Source of the DNA: Chloracidobacterium sp.
Lineage (GTDB): Bacteria > Acidobacteriota > Blastocatellia > Pyrinomonadales > Pyrinomonadaceae
Assembly (NCBI GenBank): GCA_016715795.1
Contig: JADJXP010000002.1
Span: 1,674,001 to 1,738,000 of the forward strand
Length of the DNA: 64,000 bases
Direction of reading: 5' to 3'
A program made the translations under genes and the position numbers. Under the pieces are notes generated by a model, which was given only the letters and a program-made list of their open reading frames with translations, ran no database searches and was not told where the DNA came from. Positions 27,412 to 36,315 of the stretch are shown in pieces; positions within the stretch are counted from its first letter, which is position 1; every line of letters starts with the position of its first letter.

Positions 27412-28146
27412 TTATCTGGGGATCGCGAACAGGTCGTCTGACACACCACGATCGACCATGATTTCCCTAGCATTGAAAGCCGCGTACGCGGTGAACGGCC
27501 CGAGATCGAAACGCTGCGAATACCGCTTTGGGATCGTCACGCCCTCAACGATCGCCATCTCATCGATTTCCACAGACGTGGTCACCGTGCGTCCCATCAT
27601 TTCGTAGGCCGATTCGTATGCCTTGATCTGGCCTGTCTTCTCATCGACATAGAAGTCCGTAAAAAAGCCATCCAGCGTAGTGATCCTGAATCCTTTTTTC
27701 TTCTTTTTGGTATCTCCCGCGGCCGTTATCGCATATCCGTTCTCGCCGACCTTCTGCAACAATGGAAAACCGAGGCTGTTCATCGGCGGCAATTGCTGGC
27801 CTGCCGAGTAAAGCCGCTTGCCGTCGAAGATCTGCTTCAACGGCTGAATCGGATTATTGAGCTCAAAAAAGTAACGCTCGCCCGCAAGCGCAAGCACAAA
27901 GCTTGCAGGTATCACCTGGCTCGGCGTGGCCGCGATGTCGGCAGAACCGCGCACCAGAAGAGAGCGCATTTGCCGGAGCTTTTCGCCGCCATGGGCCGCG
28001 ACAGCGGCTCGAGCGATACTGACAGCTTCCGTGACGCCACCATCGACCTTGTCCATCACGGCCTGTTTGGCGGTGGACGACGGTTGGGCAAACGCGCTGC
28101 CCCCGAAAAGAATGGTCATAACGAACGCGGCACAGATTCTTGTCAT
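27412..28146 (-). CDS. Secreted outer-membrane-lipoprotein-sorting-like protein
   Basis: The product has 244 residues. GAGG seven bases before the ATG at 28146 sets the start. A signal peptide (ICAAFVMTILFGGSAFAQ) precedes a region with RAAVAAHGGEKLRQMRSLLVRGSA, ending in long beta-strand segments (YFFELNNPIQPLKQIFDGKRLY, then TDFYVDEKTGQIKAYESAYEMMGR). This resembles LolA/LolB-like or DUF-type outer membrane proteins whose concave barrel binds hydrophobic ligands. It is the third gene of a minus-strand operon with an Oar-like receptor, so it may help that receptor or its cargo. Function is not proven. Confidence 0.65.
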   Translation of the reverse strand: MTRICAAFVMTILFGGSAFAQPSSTAKQAVMDKVDGGVTEAVSIARAAVAAHGGEKLRQMRSLLVRGSADIAATPSQVIPASFVLALAGERYFFELNNPIQPLKQIFDGKRLYSAGQQLPPMNSLGFPLLQKVGENGYAITAAGDTKKKKKGFRITTLDGFFTDFYVDEKTGQIKAYESAYEMMGRTVTTSVEIDEMAIVEGVTIPKRYSQRFDLGPFTAYAAFNAREIMVDRGVSDDLFAIPR

Positions 28147-28227
28147 AAAAGCCTCAAAAGAGGAAAGAGAGATGAAACCGTGAGGAGTCATCTCTCTTGT
28201 CCTTTCGGATTATAGCTTACCGAAGGC

Positions 28228-31203
28228 CTACCAGTTAAATCGTGCCTGGAGCTCGATCCTGCGATTCGGGCCGCCGCCGCCAAACCCGCCAAATCCTCCA
28301 AAGCCGCCGCCCGTCGAGACTGACTGGCCAAACCGGCTTGAACTGAGGCTGCCGACCGGCGCGCCGAGGTTTACGGTATTGAGCAGATTTGAGGCATTAA
28401 CGCCGATCGTGAACGAATACTTGCCGTTCCCGCCTCCGCCGCCCATAGGCCCGCCGCCATGACGGCCGCCGCCACCACGACCACCCATCATAAAACCCGG
28501 GCCGCCCGGGCCGCGATGTCCGCTGTCGCCGCCTCCGGTACCATCGCCGCCGAAGCTGAACGTCTTGCTGACGCGTAGGTTAACGCCAAGATATGACGGG
28601 CCGACGCCGTAGTTTCGCGGAATGATCGCTGACGGATCATTGCTTCCGATGTCGCAGAACGCAGACGTCAGGCCCAACTCACTGCATCGGTTGCTCAGTT
28701 CGCCGAATGTCGGCCGCTCGGTCAGCACGCCGTCACCATTCGAGTCCGTGCCGCGCGTGATATTGAACGGTCGGCCAGAAAACGCGGTGATGAACGGATT
28801 GAACGATATGCCCCAAGGCACTGTAATGCTTCCACCGATCATAAAGCTGTGTCTCGTATCAAAGGACGAACGTCCTAACTCACCCGTCAGATCATAGCTG
28901 TAAGCCGGATAGCTGAACGAGCCGTCAGTGTCGCCATTTGCAAAGCCAAGCCGATAATTGCCGAACAGCGAATATTTCGGGTTGAACATCGTCCTGAAAT
29001 TGAGGATGAGCTGCTTTTGCGTCAGCTTACCGGTCGATTCGAACTGCTGAATATCGCCAGCAGTCGGGTCTGGGCGCGGAGCAGAAAGACAATTTATGTT
29101 CTCCGGACAGATCGGCGCGTTGATATTTCGCGAGCGAAGTTGGTCCTGCGTTCTCGACGCGATAAAGAATGCCGCGAGCGTCGTCTTGGCCGGTAATTGC
29201 CGCTCGACGCCAAAGGCAGCCTGCATCGTATACGGCGTCCTGATGTCCGGCGAAACCAGCCTCGTAGTGCTCGAACCGGGCAAAACCGCCAGGATCTGCT
29301 GAGGCGTCGGGACGTTCGTCACGCCATTGAGTGTGAATACCGGCTGGGCGAGCAGAGCGAGCGCCGCAGCACGCCGGACGGGATCGGTCTCATTCGCACT
29401 GACCAGAAGATTAAGCTGTGACACTCCGTCAAACCTGGCGGCCTGCAGCGTCAGGCTCTCGCTGATCCGGTCGTAAAAGATACCTGCGCCGCCGCGAAAG
29501 ACGGTCTTCGGTACTTTTGCACCTCCGGCGCCGGGCGACCATGCAAAGCCGAATCGCGGAGCAAAGTTATTGTTGTTGCTGATGTTTGTCTGGTTCTCAT
29601 ACCTCAGGCCAAAGCTCAAAAGCAGCGACGGACGCACGCGCCAATCATCCGTGATAAACAGGCCGGCGTCTGTCCGAGACACGCTCGCCAAGGGCTCGCC
29701 CGTCGTGATCGTGAACTGCGTTGGGTTGTACTGGGCCCCAACGGCGCCTGATAGCTTACAGCGATACTGCTCGATCGGCGAGATAACGCTGTCGCCATCG
29801 AGGTCGCACAGAGCGTCCGCACCGAAGAAGCCCGGGAACAGGAAAGTCCCTCCGAAGTTATTCTCAGACCTGTCGTCCAGGCTGATATTCCGAACACGTG
29901 CACCGAACTTGATCGTGTGCTGCATATTCTTGCCAAGCGCGGTGGTTGTAAAATTACTGAGTTCAAATACCCTGCTGCGGTTGTAGCTTAGCCCGATCTG
30001 TGCCCCACCGCCGGTGAACGCCGATGAGACATTGATCGTCGGGATCGTGTTATCACCAGTTTGTTCGCGCCGGTTGTCGCTGAATTCAAAACGCGTCTCA
30101 TTTACCGTTTTGGGGTTTATGATCATCGTCTCCGTCGCCCTGATCTCGTGCTCGCGGCTCGATGTCTCGTAAGCACGCGACAGGAGCGATGTATCGCCGA
30201 TACCCTGATTTTTAACGCTTGAATTGTTGAAATGGTAGCGAAGCACAAGCGTGTTCTTGTCATTGATCGCGTAGTCAAAACGCGGCCCGATCGAGAACCT
30301 CTTGTTAGGCACCTGAATGTCCTGCCGGAAGTTCGTGATATTCAATGAAGGATCGAGTATCTGGGCGTTGATGATCGCGTTATTATCGATGTCGCGATTG
30401 CTGAAATCGAGAAAAAACGACGATTTCCCTTTCTGTATCGGCCCGGAGATATTCGCGCCGTAGAATTTCGTCTGGCTCGGTGCCCGATTGTTTGCAAACG
30501 GATTGCGCGAGTTGAGCATCTCGTCGTTGAAGTTCATAAAGGCCTGCCCGCGCCATTTGTCCGAGCCGGGCTTGGTCAGTATCTCAATACGCCCAAACCC
30601 CAGCCGATCGTATTCGGCCGAGAACGGGTTCTGGTTAACGCGGATCTCTCGAATTGAGTCCTTTGGCGGCAACTGGCCGCCCGTAAAACCGTCAATGTAG
30701 ATCTGGCCGCCGTTCGGCCCCGCAGAAGCACCGGCAAGGGCTTGCAGCGCGGCCTCAAGCTGATCGGGGTCGTCCGGCAGAGCGTCAAGATCCTTGCCTT
30801 TGAGAACGGTCGCCCCGGCATTGTTGTCTGGATCTGTCGAGACTGCGTTGTCGCCGCCGACCTCGACGCTCTCCTCCACGCCGGCAACCGTCAACACGAC
30901 CACCAGTTCGTTGCGCTCGCCGGCCAAGACGGGCACCTCCGTGTTCTCATACAACGCAAACTTCGGCGCTATCGCCTTGACCGTATATCTTCCGGGAACG
31001 AGTCCGGCGATCAGATATTCACCGCGCGGATTGGTAACGACCTGTTTCTCTTTTCCGTCCTGCGCGACTGCCGTAACAGTAGCTCCCACGACGACCGCGC
31101 CGAGGCTGTCGACCACCTGGCCGCCCACGCTGCCAGCGGTCTGTGCGAACGACCACTGGGCCAGAAGCGCGGTGATAAATGCAACAAAAAGTATCTTTCT
31201 CAT
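28228..31203 (-). CDS. Oar-like TonB-dependent outer membrane receptor
   Basis: The product has 991 residues. It has a signal peptide (ILFVAFITALLAQWSFAQ), then a carboxypeptidase-regulatory-like domain (GSVGGQVVDSLGAVVVGATVTA, about residues 22-105), a plug (about 130-225), and a large beta-barrel ending in RIELQARFNW. The barrel is Gly-rich near the end (about residues 880-980), with runs such as GGRGGGGRHGGG and GGFGGFGGFGGGGP. This domain order is the Oar/OmpA-related group abundant in Acidobacteriota. It probably imports or exports large molecules with TonB energy. A secreted DUF5666-like protein gene precedes it in the operon and carries a similar Gly-rich stretch. Confidence 0.85.
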   Translation of the reverse strand: MRKILFVAFITALLAQWSFAQTAGSVGGQVVDSLGAVVVGATVTAVAQDGKEKQVVTNPRGEYLIAGLVPGRYTVKAIAPKFALYENTEVPVLAGERNELVVVLTVAGVEESVEVGGDNAVSTDPDNNAGATVLKGKDLDALPDDPDQLEAALQALAGASAGPNGGQIYIDGFTGGQLPPKDSIREIRVNQNPFSAEYDRLGFGRIEILTKPGSDKWRGQAFMNFNDEMLNSRNPFANNRAPSQTKFYGANISGPIQKGKSSFFLDFSNRDIDNNAIINAQILDPSLNITNFRQDIQVPNKRFSIGPRFDYAINDKNTLVLRYHFNNSSVKNQGIGDTSLLSRAYETSSREHEIRATETMIINPKTVNETRFEFSDNRREQTGDNTIPTINVSSAFTGGGAQIGLSYNRSRVFELSNFTTTALGKNMQHTIKFGARVRNISLDDRSENNFGGTFLFPGFFGADALCDLDGDSVISPIEQYRCKLSGAVGAQYNPTQFTITTGEPLASVSRTDAGLFITDDWRVRPSLLLSFGLRYENQTNISNNNNFAPRFGFAWSPGAGGAKVPKTVFRGGAGIFYDRISESLTLQAARFDGVSQLNLLVSANETDPVRRAAALALLAQPVFTLNGVTNVPTPQQILAVLPGSSTTRLVSPDIRTPYTMQAAFGVERQLPAKTTLAAFFIASRTQDQLRSRNINAPICPENINCLSAPRPDPTAGDIQQFESTGKLTQKQLILNFRTMFNPKYSLFGNYRLGFANGDTDGSFSYPAYSYDLTGELGRSSFDTRHSFMIGGSITVPWGISFNPFITAFSGRPFNITRGTDSNGDGVLTERPTFGELSNRCSELGLTSAFCDIGSNDPSAIIPRNYGVGPSYLGVNLRVSKTFSFGGDGTGGGDSGHRGPGGPGFMMGGRGGGGRHGGGPMGGGGGNGKYSFTIGVNASNLLNTVNLGAPVGSLSSSRFGQSVSTGGGFGGFGGFGGGGPNRRIELQARFNW

Positions 31204-31250
31204 AAAGCAATATATGATGTCGGTCAAACCGACGGTATTAGAACGATCAA

Positions 31251-32450
31251 CTAAAATCCTGTGCCGTCCAGGCCCGGGATCGAGAAATCACCCGAAACAC
31301 CCTGCCCGCGACGAGGCCCGCCGGTGCTTGTCGCCGCCCTGGCGATGCGAACGAATGGCTCGACGCCTGCGATCAGTTTGATCGCCTTAACCTTGCCAAT
31401 ATTGGTCTGCGCTCCATCAGCCGCTCCCGTCAGAATGGCGATCATCTCGCCCGCCTTTAGGTCAGCGGCCGTGATGTTCGGGGCCCGCTCGACCATTTCA
31501 TCCAATCCTCCGCGGCCGCCGCCATTCATGGGCCCTCGCGGGCCGCTGCCCATGGGGCCTGGCCCCGCTTGCGGCGTTTGGCCTGTTGCCGGTGCACCGG
31601 CCGGACGTATGCCGCCGGCGCCAGCCGTCTGCATGGCGATCAATCGCTGCGCCATTTCCTCCGGAAATCGTTTGAGGAAGACGGCATCGCCAAACGACAC
31701 CGTCACATCCTTATTGGTGGCAACGTCTTTTATGACCACTTCTTTGGTGGCTGTATCTACTGAGACGACCGTTCCCGCAAGTTGACGAAACCCGCCCGTC
31801 AGGACCGTCTCGGCCGCAAACGTCGTTCCATCTTGCCCGCGATCGCCAAGCGCCCTGAGTTGGTCGCCTGCCTTGATCACATCCAGCGATGACGGACGCG
31901 CGTCGGCAAACTTGACGGAATCTGGCGCGTATCTGAGCACCTTCGCACCGGCCTTGGGCGTAACAGTCACCGATGTCTTGTTCATCAGCGAACCTGTCTC
32001 GATGCTGATCTGATTCGTCGCCGCATTCACAGAAACGACCTTGCCCGAGATGCCTCGTGTTCGCCATTCCTCGGCCTCTTTCGCGTTCTTTGCCGCAAGG
32101 TCGGCCTTGGTCGAAAAATACACCGTTCGCGCCGTAAAACCGGCCCCGTCAGCCGTCGGCAGAGCGGAGATCGTCAGCTTGTCACCGACGCTGATGTCCG
32201 ATGCCTTTCCGTCAGTCGCCGCCGCAATGCTCACCTTGTCCGGAGGAACGCGCTTGTATGCCGTCGCTTCGGTCGTGCTAACGTCAACGTTCCCTGTCTT
32301 GGCAGCGAGCGTCAGTTTATTGGCTGATATGCTCACCAGATCGCCGGCGATATACACCGGTTTGATCGACGTCGGGGCTTGCCCCCAAATGATCGAGACC
32401 ACAGCTGAGGCAAATAGAATAAAAATAGTCGCAATAAAGCGTTCAATCAT
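31251..32450 (-). CDS. Secreted DUF5666-like repeat protein
   Basis: The product has 399 residues with a signal peptide (ATIFILFASAVVSIIWGQ). At least three repeats of a small beta domain are visible, each with 'G-x-V-v-S-V-x-x-x-x-x-x-I-x-v' strands (IAGDLVSISANKLTLAA; ISGKVVSVNAATNQISIE; LAGTVVSVDTATKEVVIK). They match the DUF5666 pattern. Near residue 280 a Gly/Pro-rich segment (GPGPMGSGPRGPMNGGGRGG) interrupts the repeats. It is the first gene of an operon with the Oar-like receptor and the sorting-like protein. It could be a periplasmic or surface partner of that receptor. Confidence 0.7.
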   Translation of the reverse strand: MIERFIATIFILFASAVVSIIWGQAPTSIKPVYIAGDLVSISANKLTLAAKTGNVDVSTTEATAYKRVPPDKVSIAAATDGKASDISVGDKLTISALPTADGAGFTARTVYFSTKADLAAKNAKEAEEWRTRGISGKVVSVNAATNQISIETGSLMNKTSVTVTPKAGAKVLRYAPDSVKFADARPSSLDVIKAGDQLRALGDRGQDGTTFAAETVLTGGFRQLAGTVVSVDTATKEVVIKDVATNKDVTVSFGDAVFLKRFPEEMAQRLIAMQTAGAGGIRPAGAPATGQTPQAGPGPMGSGPRGPMNGGGRGGLDEMVERAPNITAADLKAGEMIAILTGAADGAQTNIGKVKAIKLIAGVEPFVRIARAATSTGGPRRGQGVSGDFSIPGLDGTGF

Positions 32451-32586
32451 CGTCGTTTCCCTTTGTACGAATTTGATACACCATCACATCTCGAAGGCCG
32501 TGAGCGTATCAATACTAAGACGATGATTCTAACAGCAAGGTTCAGCCCTGTTTGTAAAGAAATGTAAAATTGTGCAAGCGTGAGAC

Positions 32587-33549
32587 TTAGGTGCTTTGCC
32601 ACCGCGTCGTTGCCCGCCCTGTGAGGACGAGGCCGATACCGGTGATGAAGATAGCGAAGAGAGCTATTAGCCAGACATACGGCATGGAGAGCAGGACCGT
32701 CCAGACAACGACCCCGATCAGGATTGCGAGGGTCTCAGACCGGTTTGCCTCACCCAGAAAGTGCTTCTGCAACAGCTTGCCAAGGCTCACTTGAAGGACG
32801 ACGCGGCCAAAGACGTATCCGAGCACGAGGACAAGGACGCCCATGAGTCCGATCGTCGCGCTCAGGTAGTCGGGAAGCACAAGGGCACCGGTGATCATCA
32901 ATGCGATCAGCAGCACCATAGCGGCTGCCCCTACGGCCGATATCTTCAGCAGAGAGAGATTTATCCGGGCGACCGCACGGCTGACCGCGCCCGGAGCAAG
33001 CGTCGCCATTACCAATGAGACTACAAACCAAAACAGAGCCAGGATCACGCGCTGGGCGACGAAACTTAGCGAGAGCGTCGGGCTGAGTATCTGCGACGGA
33101 TTCTTGCCGAGGTCGCGAAGTTCCTCTTCAAACACGCCAAACGTAACCGTCTCTTTGCCCGGCTCCCGAAGCGGTTCGGCGGCTTCCGGCTTATAAGCCC
33201 CGCCAAACACGATGATATCGCCGCCGACGTATGCCTGCTCCTTCTGAATGACATTTCCGCCCACAGCCGCGATATCGCCCTCGACGCGGCCCTCGATGAC
33301 AATATCTCCACCTACGGCGAGGACCCCTTTGGCCCGCTTGTGAACGACCACCGATTTGCCGATCACATAAACTTCCTGTTCCGGGGCATCGTTTACGATC
33401 ACGGTAGATTCATCGTCCGAGACCGTGATCTCCGGGCTGACCGCGAATACTTGCAGCGCAAAACCGGTGACGGCGACAGCCACCAGGGCCGGCAGCCGCA
33501 GACGCGACAGGTTGTTACGGAGAATGGCCTTTTCCGAGAGGTATCTCAC
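32587..33549 (-). CDS. Membrane protein with polymer-forming (bactofilin-like) N-terminal domain
   Basis: The product has 320 residues from a GTG start. A leading hydrophobic helix (residues 18-36) is followed by a beta-solenoid-like repeat: VYVIGKSVVVHKRAKGVLAVGGDIVIEGRVEGDIAAVGGNV, with the alternating G-D-I/V pattern of bactofilins and related adhesin-like domains. The C-terminal half has four membrane helices (VILALFWFVVSLVMATLA, VGAAAMVLLIALMITGALVL, GLMGVLVLVLGYVFGRVVL, TVLLSMPYVWLIALFAIFITG). It is the third gene after an ECF sigma factor and its anti-sigma factor, so it could be the main output or the sensed element. Confidence 0.7.
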   Translation of the reverse strand: MRYLSEKAILRNNLSRLRLPALVAVAVTGFALQVFAVSPEITVSDDESTVIVNDAPEQEVYVIGKSVVVHKRAKGVLAVGGDIVIEGRVEGDIAAVGGNVIQKEQAYVGGDIIVFGGAYKPEAAEPLREPGKETVTFGVFEEELRDLGKNPSQILSPTLSLSFVAQRVILALFWFVVSLVMATLAPGAVSRAVARINLSLLKISAVGAAAMVLLIALMITGALVLPDYLSATIGLMGVLVLVLGYVFGRVVLQVSLGKLLQKHFLGEANRSETLAILIGVVVWTVLLSMPYVWLIALFAIFITGIGLVLTGRATTRWQST

Positions 33550-33566
33550 TTCGCCTATAAATCAGG

Positions 33567-34136
33567 TTAGGCTCGCCGCATGCGGAGCACCGTCCGCGAG
33601 GCGAACCAGATCGTCGTAAAAAGTAGTGCCAGCACGCCGCCGGCCATCGCGGCCACGTCCGACTCAATGTGAGACGCAATCGACCGGATGATAATGGCCG
33701 CACCAACAAAGACCGAATAGAACATCCGGCCGACGATACCGAGAACGCTGGCCGCCTGACCGAGAAAGGCCGACAGGCCGGCAAACAGCTTACCCGCATC
33801 TGCACCTATGGCGAATAGTCCAAAAAGAGCGAGGCCGGCCGTGATGAATATCGCATTGTAGAGTTCTTTAGGACGCCGCAGGCCGCTTACCGAACTCTCA
33901 GCGTTCGCCACCAGACGACGCGTGAAATCCTCTGGCAGGTCCACGTCGGCCTCATGCCTCAGTGTCGATTCAAGGCCGTGCAGAAACTGCTTCTGGCTGT
34001 TCAATTCCTCTCGGCAAGTACGACACGTTGCGAAATGCACATCGAGTTCCAGCTCGCGCTCAGCCGCCAACTCACCATCGAGGTAAGCCGCGATCTGGCC
34101 GGAAGGACAGTCATGCTGTGGATGATCGATATTCAT
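33567..34136 (-). CDS. Anti-sigma factor with zinc-finger (zf-HC2) domain
   Basis: The product has 189 residues. The N-terminal zf-HC2 motif is PQHDCPSGQIAAYLDGELAAERELELDVHFATCRTCREELN, with H-x3-C-x2-C near residues 31-37. Membrane helices follow near residues 90-110, 120-145 and 160-180. It is adjacent to, and directly downstream of, an ECF sigma gene with no gap (stop TAG followed at once by ATG). Such proteins bind and silence their sigma factor until a signal is received at the membrane. Confidence 0.85.
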   Translation of the reverse strand: MNIDHPQHDCPSGQIAAYLDGELAAERELELDVHFATCRTCREELNSQKQFLHGLESTLRHEADVDLPEDFTRRLVANAESSVSGLRRPKELYNAIFITAGLALFGLFAIGADAGKLFAGLSAFLGQAASVLGIVGRMFYSVFVGAAIIIRSIASHIESDVAAMAGGVLALLFTTIWFASRTVLRMRRA

Positions 34137-34742
34137 CTATATGCCGGTAAAGCCGCGTTCGACAAACATTGAGCGCATCATTTCGCGTGCACGAAACAAG
34201 CGATTCTTTACCGTCCCAAGCGGCAGGCCAGTGACCTCGGCGATCTCATCGTAGCTCAGATCACGAGCATGACGGAGCAGGATCAGGTCGCGATATGGTG
34301 CCGGAAGGCAGCGGACAACGGCGTCTATTTCTGTCCGCCACTCATTGCGTTCACGATCCTGCTCGGGCGACGGCGTGCGGCTCTCGATCTGGATCTCATA
34401 GGCACCCTCGGCATTCTCCGTCTCAAGACTTTGCGGCGTGATCGAATTCCGCCTGAGGTGGTCAACCGCGGCATTATGAGCTATCCGATAGAGCCAGGTC
34501 GAAAACTTGTATTCAGGGCTGTATTTCTCGATCGAGTTGTAAACTTTGATAAAGACTTCCTGCGTCACATCGAGCGATGCCTCGTAATCGCCGGTCAGCC
34601 TAAAGACATACCCCGTGATTGGCCGTTGATAACGGCGTACGAGCTCTTCAAACCCGTCTGCGCGGCCGGCAATAACGCCGGTGACAAGGTCGCCATCGGT
34701 CAATGCCCGCATTCCTTCAATAGTGATCGCGCCAGCCGCCAT
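34137..34742 (-). CDS. ECF-type RNA polymerase sigma factor
   Basis: The product has 201 residues. Region 2 includes FEELVRRYQRPITGYVFRLTGDYEASLDVTQEVFIKVYNSI and FSTWLYRIAHNAAVDHLRR. Region 4 includes LPAPYRDLILLRHARDLSYDEIAEVTGLPLGTVKNRLFRARE. Regions 1.1 and 3 are absent. The downstream zf-HC2 anti-sigma gene supports an ECF group with a membrane-bound regulator. Its targets probably include its own operon, which ends with a bactofilin-like membrane protein. Confidence 0.92.
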   Translation of the reverse strand: MAAGAITIEGMRALTDGDLVTGVIAGRADGFEELVRRYQRPITGYVFRLTGDYEASLDVTQEVFIKVYNSIEKYSPEYKFSTWLYRIAHNAAVDHLRRNSITPQSLETENAEGAYEIQIESRTPSPEQDRERNEWRTEIDAVVRCLPAPYRDLILLRHARDLSYDEIAEVTGLPLGTVKNRLFRAREMMRSMFVERGFTGI

Positions 34743-34816
34743 TTCAGTTACGGTTTACTACGGTAATTCTAGCTGGATTGTTTCACTACTCAAAATCCAG
34801 GATCAGATAGCTCACC

Positions 34817-34876
34817 AAATACACGAAAGGCACGAAATAAAAGAAAAGTCCCTGATTTCGTGCCTTTCGTGTATTT
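34817..34876. repeat. Perfect 22-base inverted repeat of the CACGAAA nonamer family
   Basis: Arms of 22 bases (34817-34838 and 34855-34876) are perfect reverse complements with a 16-base loop. Each arm contains nine-base periods built on CACGAAA. It lies between pilM-like and the sigma gene. It could act as a terminator, but it lacks a T tract. Confidence 0.88.
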
Positions 34877-34887
34877 CGGGCGATCTA

Positions 34888-35823
34888 TTACGCTCCGAGT
34901 ACGGCGAGCCCGGCCGGAGCTGCGATATCGTCGAAGCTGAACCCGCCACCCGGCAAGCTCAAGCCGACATCGTCGTTCGACATTACACTGATATGGCGTC
35001 CGAGCGCTTCCGACGCGATCTCCTGCACCTTCGCGGGCAGGACGGAGCGGCCGACGACCAATAGGCGTTCGAGCATTCCGGCTCCGTTTTCGCCCCCAAA
35101 CCGGTCGTTATAGAACATCACCAGCCGATAGATCTCGTCATCGACCTCAGCCGGGGCACATGTGACCGAACGAATAACGGCGGGCTCACTGCTGCGGAGC
35201 AGCAGGGCCGTGAAGCCGTCAGGATTTCCGCTGACCAGCAGTGAATCGCCTGGCTGCTGGCGGTCGATAAGCCAATTCGCCTCGCTCACCGTTCGGGGCA
35301 GGATGAGCCCAGCCTTCCAACCGAGTGACTCAAACTGCGATTCGTATTCGTCGATCACCGCGAGTTTGACCGCGGTCACAAAGTAGCGCGAGCGGCCCTC
35401 ACGGTCCGCTGAGATCTTTTGTTTGGCGATGCGAAGCTCGGCCGCAGGCGCGCCGAAGCTCTGTTGGGCCTTCCAGTCGATCACCTCTTCGGCCTCCCCG
35501 CGGTTTGCAGGTTCCGTTTCGAGCGACAATATCGCGCTCCGGGCGGTGTTGCTCGGCAGGGCGATCGACCAGCGTTTTTGGTTGAGCATGCCGGCCGACT
35601 CGGCGACCTCGTGCAGGCATGCAGCGAATTCGCCCGCGTCGGTAATATTCCGGTCAAGAAAACTCGGCGTGATCAGGCCGTCGGGCACTTCGACCGATGC
35701 GGCCTGACGGATCGAATACTGCCGCCGGTTGCCTTCGAGCGCAACGGCCGTCATCAGATCGTGGTCGATGCCGAGTGCGGCGTTAGGATAATGTGGCTGC
35801 GAGATCGAAGAAAAAATGCTCAT
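34888..35823 (-). CDS. PilM-like actin-fold protein
   Basis: The product has 311 residues. An actin/FtsA-like fold is visible: ALGIDHDLMTAVALEGNRRQYSIRQAASVEVPDG at the start resembles the phosphate-1 loop and the first strands of PilM (G-I-D-x-x), and VIDWKAQQSFGAPAAELRI is also characteristic. Further segments include ALPSNTARSAILSLE and VVGRSVLPAKVQEIASEALG. PilM is a cytoplasmic member of the type IV pilus alignment complex. It closes an operon with a secretin and two pseudopilins. No PilN/O/P genes follow, so it may serve a reduced type II secretion or pilus-like machine. Confidence 0.78.
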   Translation of the reverse strand: MSIFSSISQPHYPNAALGIDHDLMTAVALEGNRRQYSIRQAASVEVPDGLITPSFLDRNITDAGEFAACLHEVAESAGMLNQKRWSIALPSNTARSAILSLETEPANRGEAEEVIDWKAQQSFGAPAAELRIAKQKISADREGRSRYFVTAVKLAVIDEYESQFESLGWKAGLILPRTVSEANWLIDRQQPGDSLLVSGNPDGFTALLLRSSEPAVIRSVTCAPAEVDDEIYRLVMFYNDRFGGENGAGMLERLLVVGRSVLPAKVQEIASEALGRHISVMSNDDVGLSLPGGGFSFDDIAAPAGLAVLGA

Positions 35824-35826
35824 CGT

Positions 35827-36315
35827 CTAATACTCACTATAAGCGACTCCATTGCTGTCCTGCCCCTCGGCCAGGCTCTTTACATCGACGAGGCCGTCAT
35901 CAGCTTCCTCGGATCTCGGGTCGGGGCCCATGATCTCGCGCCACTCGGCCTTTTCGAGAATAGGATCGATCGGCGTTTCGCGCAGGTATTTGCCCTGCAC
36001 GAGTTCAGCCACCGATGGCGGCAATTTACCCTTGTCCGCCGTAAACTGGTCTATAGCACGACGAATCTGCCAGAGATTCTCCTTAAGAACGGTCTCACGT
36101 GCCTGCTGCACGCTTCGCTGATAGGTCGGTATCGCGACTGAGAGCAGGATGATGATGATAAACATCGCGATCATCAACTCCAAGAGCGAGAAGCCTCGCT
36201 CAGTTTTTCGAGTTCTTGGAGTTCGTAGAGTGCTGAGAGCCGCCTCTACTCTATGAACCCCAAGAACTCTACGGACTCTGCAGGCTCTTTTACCAGTCAC
36301 TATACTTTTCACCAT
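35827..36315 (-). CDS. Type II secretion/type IV pseudopilin with long leader
   Basis: The product has 162 residues. The prepilin peptidase site is RG|FSLLELMIA at residues 40-50, with Glu at mature position 5 and a hydrophobic helix MFIIIILLSVAIPTY. Then QARETVLKENLWQIRRAIDQFTADKGKLPPS is the GspG-like core. The leader is 41 residues, far longer than the usual 6-15. Bases 36208-36288 of it are a nonamer repeat array. A GAGG site six bases before the ATG at 36315 supports that start, which overlaps the upstream pseudopilin gene by 26 bases. Confidence 0.82.
   Translation of the reverse strand: MVKSIVTGKRACRVRRVLGVHRVEAALSTLRTPRTRKTERGFSLLELMIAMFIIIILLSVAIPTYQRSVQQARETVLKENLWQIRRAIDQFTADKGKLPPSVAELVQGKYLRETPIDPILEKAEWREIMGPDPRSEEADDGLVDVKSLAEGQDSNGVAYSEY
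36208..36288. repeat. Inverted nonamer array in the pseudopilin leader
   Basis: Units TCGAGTTCT, TGGAGTTCG, TAGAGTGCT are followed by inverted AAGAACTCT, ACGGACTCT, GCAGGCTCT. The arms would fold back in the mRNA. The array encodes most of the long prepilin leader. Confidence 0.8.

Noticed and set aside
34817..34876. Reading the perfect 22-base inverted repeat as an ordinary Rho-independent terminator
   Set aside because: It has no T tract and is made of nonamer units shared with several other loci, so it is listed as a repeat.
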